Assembly: GCA_035295665.1 (NCBI GenBank)
Contig: DATGIQ010000565.1
Span: forward strand, 1-9,004
Reading direction: 5' to 3'
Length of the DNA: 9,004 nt
From: DATGIQ01 sp035295665
Lineage (GTDB): Bacteria; Planctomycetota; Planctomycetia; Gemmatales; Gemmataceae
Shown: positions 1-6,497 of the stretch, in pieces
How positions within the stretch are numbered: position 1 is the first letter of the stretch
Layout: each line of letters begins with the position of its first letter
Notes under the pieces: model-generated
What the model was told of the DNA's origin: nothing
The model's database searches: none
Seen by the model: the letters and a program-made list of their open reading frames with translations, nothing else
Made by a program: the position numbers and the translations under genes

Positions 1-381
1 GGCCAGGGCCCGGCCGTGGCGCCGCGCACATTCGAAGACTTCCGCTCCGTGCACGGCCAGCAGGGCCTTGTTGGCCGTCACTACATCTTTCCCGGCTTCG
101 AGCAAATCGAACACGGCACGCCGGGCCCAATTGACTCCGCCCACCAGCTCCACTCCCACGTGGATAGCCGGGTCGGTCAAAACCGCGGCCAGGTCCGTCG
201 TCACCAGTTCGCTTGGCAAGGAGACTGCACGCGGTTTGGATAGGTCACGCACCACCACGCGGCGAAGCACCAACGGCCGGCCGGCGCGTGCCGCCAGGCG
301 TTCGCGCTGTTCGAGCAGCAAGCGAGCGACTCCGCCGCCCACGGTACCGCAGCCGATCAAGGCAATGCCAAGGGGTTCCAT
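1..381 (-). CDS. hom: Homoserine dehydrogenase, N-terminal part (runs off the left edge)
   Basis: Homoserine dehydrogenase reduces aspartate semialdehyde to homoserine with NAD(P)H, the branch point to threonine and methionine. The first 127 codons are present; the family is usually about 430 residues, so the catalytic remainder and any ACT domain lie outside the window. Seen directly: a Rossmann nucleotide-binding loop near the start (IGCGTVGGGV, residues 9-18), ELVGGVNWAR (78-87), and the signature VVTANKALLA (100-109), whose K106 matches the conserved active-site lysine region. The start is the ATG at 381, seven residues before the glycine loop; only a weak GGGA-type ribosome site precedes it. 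The gene lies 35 nt downstream of the TIM-barrel gene on the same strand, so the two may be co-transcribed. The frame is open to the edge with no sign of damage. The family call is firm. Confidence 0.93.
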   Translation of the reverse strand, partial: MEPLGIALIGCGTVGGGVARLLLEQRERLAARAGRPLVLRRVVVRDLSKPRAVSLPSELVTTDLAAVLTDPAIHVGVELVGGVNWARRAVFDLLEAGKDVVTANKALLAVHGAEVFECARRHGRALA

Positions 382-416
382 GTCGTTTGCTGTTCCCGAC
401 TGTGCCAGCCGCTCGC

Positions 417-1325
417 TTACGTTACAAACTGCTCCAGAAACCGTTTGCTCTGCCGGAGGGCCCGTTGGCGATCCGCGCGGGATCCTTCATAAGCCCGGTC
501 TTCAACCTCGATGCAGACCGGTCCCTGGTAGCCCGCATCGGTCAGTGCCGAAAACAACTTGCCCCATTCCACATCTCCCAACCCGGGGATCTTGGGCGTG
601 TGCCAGCCCAGTCCCAGGATTCCCCGACTGTAGAGTGTGTCCGCATCGATCCGTGTATCTTTGGCATGTACATGAAAGATCCGCCCGCCAAATTCGCGCA
701 CGCACCGCACATAATCTATGTGCTGCCAAACCAGGTGAGAAGGGTCGAAGTTGAGTCCGAAATGCGGGCTGGGGATCTCCTGGAACATCGCCTCCCAGAT
801 TGCCGGAGAGATGGCCAAGTTCTTACCGCCGGGCCATTCATCGAGACTGAAAAGCATCGGGCAATTCTCAATTGCCACGTTGACGCCGGCAACCTCGGCG
901 TGCTGGATCAGCTCCGGCCAGACTTGCTGAAACAGCGGCCAATTCTCATCCACAGACCGCGCCGGGTCCCGGCCGATGAAGGTGTTCACGACACGCACAT
1001 CCAGACGGGGCGCAGCCGCGATGACCTTCCGAACGTGCTCCACAACGACCCGGCGATGTTCGGCGTTCGGGTCGAGCGGGTTCGGGTAGTAACCCAGGCC
1101 CGAGATTGCGATCCCTTGTTTGCGAACCAGATCACGGATTCGGCCGGCCTGTTGCTCATCCAGACGCGTGACATCCACATGGGTGACACCGGCGTAACGC
1201 CGGTCCGCGCCGCCGGGAGGCCAGCACATGAGCTCCACGCAACCGAATCCTTCATCGGCGGCGAAAGCGCAAACCTCTTCCAGGGTCAGATCATGCAAGA
1301 TGGCACTCACAAAACCGAGCTGCAT
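417..1325 (-). CDS. Sugar phosphate isomerase/epimerase-like TIM-barrel protein
   Basis: This 302-residue protein belongs to the xylose isomerase-like / AP endonuclease family 2 TIM-barrel superfamily, whose members isomerise or epimerise sugars and related compounds with a divalent metal. It begins with a typical first strand (MQLGFVSAIL), followed by CVELMCWPPG (29-38). Likely metal and catalytic positions are E153 in AIENCP, D194 and H197 in NFDPSHLVWQ, H218 and H220 in FHVHAKD, D251 in GLGDVEWG, and E273 in CIEVED. Length is normal for the family. An in-frame TTG lies nine codons upstream, but the ATG at 1325 is chosen because GGAAGG sits 8 nt before it (1334-1339). No signal peptide is visible, so it is probably cytoplasmic. 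The substrate cannot be read from the sequence; planctomycetes carry many paralogues of this fold, usually in carbohydrate catabolism. Proximity to hom does not by itself suggest a role in threonine synthesis. Confidence 0.88.
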   Translation of the reverse strand: MQLGFVSAILHDLTLEEVCAFAADEGFGCVELMCWPPGGADRRYAGVTHVDVTRLDEQQAGRIRDLVRKQGIAISGLGYYPNPLDPNAEHRRVVVEHVRKVIAAAPRLDVRVVNTFIGRDPARSVDENWPLFQQVWPELIQHAEVAGVNVAIENCPMLFSLDEWPGGKNLAISPAIWEAMFQEIPSPHFGLNFDPSHLVWQHIDYVRCVREFGGRIFHVHAKDTRIDADTLYSRGILGLGWHTPKIPGLGDVEWGKLFSALTDAGYQGPVCIEVEDRAYEGSRADRQRALRQSKRFLEQFVT

Positions 1326-1333
1326 AGGGATGG

Positions 1334-1339
1334 CCTTCC
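1334..1339 (-). promoter_or_regulatory. Ribosome binding site fixing the TIM-barrel start
   Basis: On the minus strand GGAAGG lies 8 nt before the ATG at 1325. This favours that ATG over the in-frame TTG at 1352, which would place the ribosome site inside the coding region. Confidence 0.6.
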
Positions 1340-1412
1340 GTTGGTGCTTCAAAGCGAGAACATCATGCTGTCATTCTCGTTGTCCGCAAACCGAGAAGCA
1401 AGGGACGCGGGT

Positions 1413-1472
1413 CATAAGCCGGACGCTCCAGCGAAGGGCCACAGTAGCCCTTCACAGGGCGTCCGGCTTATG
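1413..1472. repeat. Compound palindrome (REP/MITE-like hairpin)
   Basis: A perfect 14-bp inverted repeat has arms CATAAGCCGGACGC (1413-1426) and GCGTCCGGCTTATG (1459-1472). Inside it is a second perfect 7-bp stem, GAAGGGC (1433-1439) with GCCCTTC (1447-1453), closing a 7-nt loop. Short unpaired stretches of 6 and 5 nt separate the stems. It lies between the TIM-barrel start and the end of the TlpA-like gene, so minus-strand RNA from the latter would contain it. No T-run follows on either strand, so it is not a standard intrinsic terminator, although it could stall polymerase or protect a 3' end. The nested form resembles a dispersed REP-type element. Copy number cannot be judged from one window. 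Confidence 0.7.
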
Positions 1473-1541
1473 GACTGCACGATCCTGCATGGTCACGGAG
1501 CGGAAAATCGAACCGGGAAAGACCAAGAGCCAGGCCAGTGC

Positions 1542-2852
1542 TCAGCGGACGCCGAGCTGCGATTTGAGATGCATCTCTAATTCCTGGAGCGTGACCGCTT
1601 CCAGGCCCTGCTGACGGTAGACGATTCGGCTTCCCTCGTCCAGGAGCACGAAGGTCGGGAAGGCACGGACATCGAATTGGGTTCGCACGGGACAGGAAGC
1701 AACCTCGCCGCCGAGCAGTAGTCGATAATTGAGTTTCAGGCGATCGCGCACCGCCTCCACTTTCTGAATTTGCTCCTGGGGCGAACCATCCTCATAGGCG
1801 ATGGCAAGGATTTCCAGTCCTTTCGGGCCATAGACATTTTGGAAGATTTTCAGATACGGAATGGCGGCCCGGCACGGCATGCAGGTCGTTTCCCAGAAGA
1901 CCAGGAGTACCACCCGGCCGCGATGGTTCCGATACTCCCAAGGCCGTCCATCCAGCCCGCGCAGAGCGAAGTTGTGGAGCTGCTTGCCGGTCAACACGCA
2001 CGAAGGCACTTGCATCGCCGGTCCGGCGAAGGGTCGGGCAGGCGCAGAGGGCGGCTCCGGTGCGGGTGGACGGCCAAGGGAAACTTGACTCGGAATCGTC
2101 GTGACCGGTGCCATCCGCATCGCCGCTTCGGGTGTATTCACGATGTCCTGCGTCCGAATATCGGTGCGTGGGGCGGGCGGATTCGTAGACGGTTGGCCGC
2201 TTGCCGGCGGTGCGGGCTCGTTCAACTTCATGGCTGGTCCAATCTCTGCGCCGCCTGCTGGAGCCGGCTGGGAGGGGACTGCTGCCGGGGCATTGCCGTT
2301 GGAACGCTTGGCCGGATCACGATTGGTCTCCGGCGCGCCAGTCCCGGACCCGCCCGGTTTCGGTGTGGGAACGGCTGGCGGCGGCACGGCCGGTGTATTC
2401 GCGGTAGCGAAATCCTGACTCACGAAGATCAACAGCCGCGGGTTCGGCGGGGTCGCCCACGTTGTGCCGGCCAGTTTGGGTTCGTCCCGAGTCCGGGCAA
2501 TCAATTGATAATGCTGGCCGGGTTGGAGCCCGTGAATGGTGAAGTACCCCTGGCTGTCGGTGGCCACATCCAGGATTGGATTTTTCGCCCCCGGGGAATC
2601 CTGGGCAAGAACGACCTGGATAAAGGTTGGGGGCGGCGGCCGGTCGAAGCTATCCAGGACACGGCCGGCAAGGAGACCACCCACGACCGGCGGTGAAGCT
2701 CGCTCGGCAGTTGGCGACGCTCCCCGATCCGCCGCTGGCCACGCGGGGGCAGGCTGGGGAGGCGGCTCCTTCGGCGTCTTTTTGCCGAATGTGCCACATC
2801 CACCCAGGAACAGGCAGCAGGCCAAAAACCAAATACAGGCCACCGCACGCAC
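1542..2852 (-). CDS. Lipoprotein with carboxypeptidase-regulatory-like and TlpA thioredoxin domains
   Basis: This 436-residue protein is a predicted exported thiol-disulfide oxidoreductase anchored by lipid. A short hydrophobic signal ends in the lipobox LGGC, with C19 as the acylated residue. Residues about 58-148 resemble a carboxypeptidase regulatory-like beta domain (LLAGRVLDSF, then DSQGYFTIHGLQPGQHY). Residues about 149-283 are a Pro/Ala/Gly-rich linker. Residues about 287-436 form a TlpA/AhpC-type thioredoxin fold with WETTCMPC (redox cysteines C324 and C327) and the cis-proline strand AFPTFVLL (P399). C387 is an additional cysteine. The start is GTG at 2852, chosen because it gives a proper lipoprotein signal and has GAGGG 7 nt upstream (2860-2864). 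The protein probably acts outside the cytoplasmic membrane, but whether it reduces or oxidises, and its partner, are unknown. It would be a substrate of the LspA encoded nearby. Confidence 0.88.
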   Translation of the reverse strand: MRAVACIWFLACCLFLGGCGTFGKKTPKEPPPQPAPAWPAADRGASPTAERASPPVVGGLLAGRVLDSFDRPPPPTFIQVVLAQDSPGAKNPILDVATDSQGYFTIHGLQPGQHYQLIARTRDEPKLAGTTWATPPNPRLLIFVSQDFATANTPAVPPPAVPTPKPGGSGTGAPETNRDPAKRSNGNAPAAVPSQPAPAGGAEIGPAMKLNEPAPPASGQPSTNPPAPRTDIRTQDIVNTPEAAMRMAPVTTIPSQVSLGRPPAPEPPSAPARPFAGPAMQVPSCVLTGKQLHNFALRGLDGRPWEYRNHRGRVVLLVFWETTCMPCRAAIPYLKIFQNVYGPKGLEILAIAYEDGSPQEQIQKVEAVRDRLKLNYRLLLGGEVASCPVRTQFDVRAFPTFVLLDEGSRIVYRQQGLEAVTLQELEMHLKSQLGVR

Positions 2853-3356
2853 GGCTTGGCCCTCGGGTTCGGGGTTCGTCGGGGCGACGGTTCCTGTTCC
2901 GCGCAGGGTATCGACAGGCTTCCCTGCAGAAGATAGGCAATCCCGATGCTCGGCCCCGGCCCGTTTGTCAATCCTTGGAGGACCGGACCGTCACCCGCAG
3001 CTGATAAACAGAGGAACCGCATTATGCGACAAGCGAATATTCCCGCGAATCGATCGCAGGTCAAGGGAGACTGGCAGGGTGATAGATGGGGTAAGCGGGC
3101 CAGGCGATGGGGTCGTGAGCATTGACGAAACTCGTTAGGTGGCGCCTGTCGATCTGATCCCGGCGAGTGCGTAGCCTGGGGAATTTGAGACGCCCCCAAC
3201 CCCCCATTTCCCCCACCTGAGCTTGCCCGTGGCAATGAGGTGCCCCTTGCCGTACGGCCGGCTTCATCGTTCTTGACGGGCCGGCGGCCGTGAGATATCG
3301 TGATATGTCCGGAATGAAGAGGACCCGAAACCAACGAGCACCCTCCGGGGATCACG
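2853..3356. other. Divergent intergenic region without a credible gene
   Basis: About 500 bp separate the GTG of the TlpA-like lipoprotein from the ATG of the DksA-like gene, which face away from each other. Open frames here are short, lack ribosome sites and read as low-complexity Pro/Arg/Ser sequence, so I call none. A minus-strand TTGACA occurs at 2966-2971, but no good -10 lies at the right distance. Near the right end are a candidate promoter and a small ATATC-GT-GATAT palindrome (3295-3306). The region probably holds promoters for both directions and a long leader for one of them. Confidence 0.5.
3273..3301 (+). promoter_or_regulatory. Candidate sigma70-type promoter of the dksA-like/lspA pair
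   Basis: TTGACG (3273-3278) is followed after 17 nt by TATCGT (3296-3301), about 55 nt before the ATG at 3357. The -35 matches the consensus at five of six positions and the -10 at four. The -10 overlaps a small palindrome, ATATC-GT-GATAT (3295-3306), which could be an operator or chance. Confidence 0.38.
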
Positions 3357-3731
3357 ATGACCAAAGCCGAAATGGAAGCCTATCGGGAAAGCCTGATCTC
3401 GCTCCGAGACCGCCATAACGGCGATGCATCGCACTTGGCGGATGAAGCGCTGCGCCGGACCGGAGGCGGTGCTGCGGGCAACTTATCGAACATGCCGATC
3501 CATATGGCCGACCTCGGCACAGATAATTTTGAGCAAGAGTTCACGCTGAGCCTGCTGCAAAATGAAGAGCAGCTCCTGGATGAGATTTCCGCTGCCCTGG
3601 AGCGCATCCGCCAGGGAGGCTTCGGCCAATGCGAGGAGTGCCACGGAGAGATTCCCAAAGCTCGTCTGCAGGCGCTCCCCTACGCCCGATATTGCGTCGA
3701 GTGTGCAAGGAAGCTGGAGCAAAACCTCTAA
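3357..3731 (+). CDS. DksA/TraR-family C4 zinc-finger protein
   Basis: The 124-residue product has the layout of the DksA/TraR family, which binds in the RNA polymerase secondary channel and modulates initiation, often together with ppGpp. An N-terminal helix (MTKAEMEAYRESLISLRDR) and a second helix (about 57-87) would form the coiled-coil arm. Between them MADLGTDNFEQE (50-61) carries acidic residues where the coiled-coil tip lies. A C-terminal zinc site has the spacing C92-x2-C95-x17-C113-x2-C116, the family pattern, within FGQCEECHGEIP and YARYCVEC. The tip does not show the exact DxxDxA of E. coli DksA, so it may be a DksA-like stress factor rather than a true orthologue. GGGGA lies upstream of the ATG. 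The stop is only 6 nt before lspA, indicating one transcript. Confidence 0.88.
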   Translation: MTKAEMEAYRESLISLRDRHNGDASHLADEALRRTGGGAAGNLSNMPIHMADLGTDNFEQEFTLSLLQNEEQLLDEISAALERIRQGGFGQCEECHGEIPKARLQALPYARYCVECARKLEQNL

Positions 3732-3737
3732 ATCACT

Positions 3738-4415
3738 ATGGTCGAACGATCTTACCGCGGACTGTTGTGGACCTTGGTCCTGTTAGGAACGACGCTGGAC
3801 CAGGTCAGCAAGTATGTCGTGTTCAAGTGGCTGTACCATGACGGCGAGGGCGGCCAGCAGGTTATTGTTCCGAGCGTCTTCAAATTGCTGGCCCAGTTTA
3901 CCGACCAGCGCGAAACCGGCGTCGGTTTCCTGGCTGCGCTGCGGGCCGGAAGCGGGCCGATCTTGCCGAAAGTGAATCACGGTGCGCTGTTTGGTCTGGG
4001 TGGTGAGCGGGAGACGTTGCCCCACGCGATCTTTGCCGGACTGGGGTCCTGGCTAGGGCTCGACCCGGCCACCATGGCCAATATGGTCTTTGCTGCGGTC
4101 AGCGTGTTGGCCGTCCTGGCCATTGCCTATTGGAGCACCCGGCGCACCACCGCCTCAGACGCGTGCTTGTGTGCCGCCTTGGGCCTGATCCTGGCGGGGA
4201 CGCTGGGCAACCTGTACGACCGTTTGGTGTTCAACGGCGTGCGGGATTTCTTGTATTTCCACTGGTTCGAGTTTCCGGTCTTCAATATTGCCGATTCCTG
4301 CTTGGTCTGCGGGGCTTTCTTGCTCCTGATTCAGGCGTTTTGGAGTCGGCCTGCACCCGTCGGCCGGGAAAAGTCCGAGCCGGCCATGTCGGCTGCCACG
4401 GCGCAACACGTGTGA
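3738..4415 (+). CDS. lspA: Lipoprotein signal peptidase (signal peptidase II)
   Basis: LspA is the membrane aspartyl protease that cleaves the signal peptide of prolipoproteins before the lipidated cysteine. The 225-residue product shows the family motifs in order: DQVSK (from D21), NHGALFG (from N80), GTLGNLYDR with catalytic D161, and FPVFNIADS with catalytic D186. Hydrophobic segments lie at about 8-28, 96-106, 115-131, 142-156 and 185-201. The stretch between D21 and N80 is about 25 residues longer than in typical proteobacterial LspA, giving an enlarged first extracytoplasmic loop, and a hydrophilic tail of about 20 residues follows the last helix. It lies 6 nt after the DksA-like gene and has no strong ribosome site of its own, so translational coupling is likely. 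Its end converges on the MFS gene with 42 nt between, where no clear terminator was seen. Confidence 0.94.
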   Translation: MVERSYRGLLWTLVLLGTTLDQVSKYVVFKWLYHDGEGGQQVIVPSVFKLLAQFTDQRETGVGFLAALRAGSGPILPKVNHGALFGLGGERETLPHAIFAGLGSWLGLDPATMANMVFAAVSVLAVLAIAYWSTRRTTASDACLCAALGLILAGTLGNLYDRLVFNGVRDFLYFHWFEFPVFNIADSCLVCGAFLLLIQAFWSRPAPVGREKSEPAMSAATAQHV

Positions 4416-4457
4416 CCGGTACCTCCGGCAGCGATTGTCCATCTTCTCCACCGCCAT

Positions 4458-5816
4458 TTAGGCCGAACCAGTCTCGGCGGCAGCGGCGACTTCAGCGGGC
4501 GGAGCAGTGGAGAAGAGTTCCTCCGCAGCCGGGAGGGAAGGCAATGGCGAGCGCGCGGGCACGTCCACCGCTTTCAATGCTTCCGACCCAGCGGGGCGCA
4601 AACGTCCGGCCAGAACGGCGCTGAGCACCATCGCCAGCGATGCCAGGTAACCGACATTTTGAAATCCTGTCAACGCTCCTCCCTCCGCTTTGTCCAGGAG
4701 GGATCCACCTACCAAGGCAGCCAATGCCGCGGCTAATTGTTGCACGGAAGAGTTGATCGTCATGAAACTGCCACGATGGCGAGGCGACGCACTGGCCGTG
4801 ATCAGGGCCATGGCCGGCACCATACGGCTTGCGGTGATCACCATGAAGAGGGTGCTCCAGAACAGAGCCACGCCCAGCGAAACTTGTGGCAAGTGCGTCA
4901 CCACGAGAACCGGCAGAATGGCCGAGACGGCGATGATCCGAAAGACCGCCAATTTCGGGAAGCGATCGGAGATGCGGCCGACCAGCGGCAACAGGCACAG
5001 CGTAGAGAGCCCGCCGGCGAGATAGACCCAGGGTAGCTCGTGCTCACTTCGGCCCCCATTGGCCACCAGGTAGTCGGCCAGGTACGGAACAATCATGAGC
5101 GTGCTGAACACCAGGGCGATCATGAGCACGTAGGCGCGTACGTGGGTAGGAGAGGACAGAGCCGCCCACAGCTTGCCTGTTTCCTCTCGAACATGCGCCA
5201 GATGGCCACGAAGCGGCGGCAGCACGCGCAGAACGAGCAGCAACACCAAGGCACTCACCACGCCGAGTACGCCAAACGTGCTCCGCCAGCCGAACCGATT
5301 CGCTAGGTAAAGACCTGCCGGCACGCCCACAATCAAGGCGACCGAAAATGCACTCATCATGACGCCCATGGCCCGGCCCCGGCGGGAATCGGAAAACAGG
5401 TCGCCGATAATTGCCAGGGAAGTCGCCGCAACCACACCGCCAAACGCCCCCGCCACGGTTCGAGCCAGCAAGAGGCAGAGATAGCCCGGAGCCAGCGCGC
5501 ACAGCAGTGTGCCTACCGTGAAGCCGGCATAGAGCAAGAGCAAGGCACGCTTGCGATCGAATCGATCGATCACTACCGCAGCCAGCAAGCCCGAAATGCC
5601 TGCGCTGAAAGCATACGCAGAGACCAGGAATCCAAATTGCTGTGGGGAAATGCCCATTTCCCGTTCGAATTGCGGTAGGAGCGGCATCATGATCATATAG
5701 TCGAGGTTGTGCGTGAACTGGAGCGCAGCCAGCACGACCAAGACCAGCCATTCCGAAGCGGTCAGCCGCGGCAATGCACGCCTGGCATTGGCCGCGGCCA
5801 GTCTCTCCTCGATCAT
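4458..5816 (-). CDS. MFS transporter, AraJ-like (DHA1-type) efflux permease
   Basis: This 452-residue integral membrane protein fits the 12-helix major facilitator superfamily. The first helix region reads LVLVVLAALQFTHNLDYMIM. The loop between helices 2 and 3 carries motif A as DRFDRKR (84-90), and its second-half counterpart GRISDRFPK occurs at 280-288. Helix 5 includes GVPAGLYLANRFGW (164-177), similar to the antiporter motif of drug/sugar efflux permeases. A cytoplasmic Pro/Ala-rich tail of about 45 residues follows the last helix. A TTG two codons upstream is rejected as start because AAGGAG (5823-5828) would abut it; that site is ideally spaced, 6 nt, from the ATG at 5816. The family suggests proton-driven export of small molecules; the substrate cannot be inferred. 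It stands alone on its strand, converging on lspA. Confidence 0.9.
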   Translation of the reverse strand: MIEERLAAANARRALPRLTASEWLVLVVLAALQFTHNLDYMIMMPLLPQFEREMGISPQQFGFLVSAYAFSAGISGLLAAVVIDRFDRKRALLLLYAGFTVGTLLCALAPGYLCLLLARTVAGAFGGVVAATSLAIIGDLFSDSRRGRAMGVMMSAFSVALIVGVPAGLYLANRFGWRSTFGVLGVVSALVLLLVLRVLPPLRGHLAHVREETGKLWAALSSPTHVRAYVLMIALVFSTLMIVPYLADYLVANGGRSEHELPWVYLAGGLSTLCLLPLVGRISDRFPKLAVFRIIAVSAILPVLVVTHLPQVSLGVALFWSTLFMVITASRMVPAMALITASASPRHRGSFMTINSSVQQLAAALAALVGGSLLDKAEGGALTGFQNVGYLASLAMVLSAVLAGRLRPAGSEALKAVDVPARSPLPSLPAAEELFSTAPPAEVAAAAETGSA

Positions 5817-5822
5817 GCGCAA

Positions 5823-5828
5823 CTCCTT
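5823..5828 (-). promoter_or_regulatory. Ribosome binding site fixing the MFS start
   Basis: AAGGAG on the minus strand lies 6 nt before the ATG at 5816 and directly against the in-frame TTG at 5822. The spacing decides for the ATG. Confidence 0.7.
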
Positions 5829-6484
5829 TTTCCTTCACAGACAGTTTGGGGCACACTCAGGTTCGAGTCCAATCGCAGTTTAATTGCCCGCCGCTGCCCG
5901 AACTCGAGTTGCCATGCGGATCTGCGGCAACCCGTTCCATTTCGTATTATCGCCGATCAGCCGTAAATGAGCACGCGCAACTCTCCCCTTTGCGTCAGAT
6001 AATCCAAAACATGGGGCCGGTGCGGATATTGACAATCCAATCGCACACTGGTTTGGGATCGATGCGCGCGCAAAACGCCGGCACGGTTTCGCTCCCAGAC
6101 GCTGCTGAGCGAGGCATCATTGCCATTCGTGGAGGCCTCAGCCGGCAACCGGTTTTCCCGACCGCGGTGTTGGTTTGCGACGTAGGTATTCAATTCGGGG
6201 TGTACCGTTGCCGCGCGCCTTCTGCACGGAAACAGGCCATGGTCATCCTCCGTACTGCCGTGGGACCACCCCGTCAAGGTTCGTTCTGATCTCCTTACTC
6301 TACACCGGTAGGCCTCATCAGGCGCCGACGCAACTCTGGGCAAGTTGTTCCGAAGAAATCAAGAAATACGATTCAAAGAAACCTATCGAGAATACCGATT
6401 AGTAGCGATGGATGAATTCTAACAGTCCCGATTGCGGGAAAGTCGTGCACCCGGCTTGAGCTCGGGACGGTGAAGGCAAGGGCC
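5829..6484. other. Long divergent intergenic region, no credible gene
   Basis: About 680 bp lie between the MFS start and the polysaccharide export gene. Open frames on both strands (for example plus 5774-6289 and minus 5957-6343) have no family resemblance, no suitable ribosome site and irregular composition. The last 150 nt are visibly richer in A and T than the rest (6350-6425), as expected for a promoter and leader. Short hairpins such as TCCCG-ATTG-CGGGA (6426-6439) occur in the leader. A TTGACA at 6029-6034 has no usable -10. I see no riboswitch that I can name. Confidence 0.5.
6345..6372 (+). promoter_or_regulatory. Weak candidate promoter upstream of the polysaccharide export gene
   Basis: TTGTTC (6345-6350) is followed after 16 nt by TACGAT (6367-6372), within an A/T-rich stretch about 125 nt before the ATG at 6498. 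Both boxes are imperfect, so this is only a suggestion. Confidence 0.25.
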
Positions 6485-6497
6485 AAGGAGTCGGCAC

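Noticed and set aside
213..1580. 455-codon plus-strand open frame
   Set aside because: It lies antisense to the TIM-barrel gene, has no family features and no good ribosome site, and is a typical shadow in GC-rich DNA.
1770..2696. 308-codon plus-strand open frame
   Set aside because: It is antisense to the TlpA-like lipoprotein, Arg/Gly-rich and without motifs.
2501..3364. 287-codon minus-strand open frame spanning the intergenic region
   Set aside because: It overlaps the lipoprotein in another frame, covers the DksA-like start, and reads as low-complexity Pro/Ser/Arg.
4416..4457. Possible terminator between lspA and the MFS gene
   Set aside because: Only a 4-bp CCGG/CCGG stem is present, and no T-run follows on either strand.
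5044..5856. 270-codon minus-strand open frame
   Set aside because: It is a frame-shifted shadow of the MFS gene, with Arg/Gly/Cys-rich composition and no membrane pattern.
5858..5875. GGTTCGAGTCC, resembling a tRNA T-arm
   Set aside because: Only two of the five stem pairs form, and no acceptor, D or anticodon arms lie around it.
6284..6321. Minus-strand CTGATGAG, resembling a hammerhead ribozyme core
   Set aside because: No matching CGAAA core follows, and stem II does not form.
5957..6343. 128-codon minus-strand frame in the intergenic region
   Set aside because: It has no ribosome site, irregular composition and no motif.
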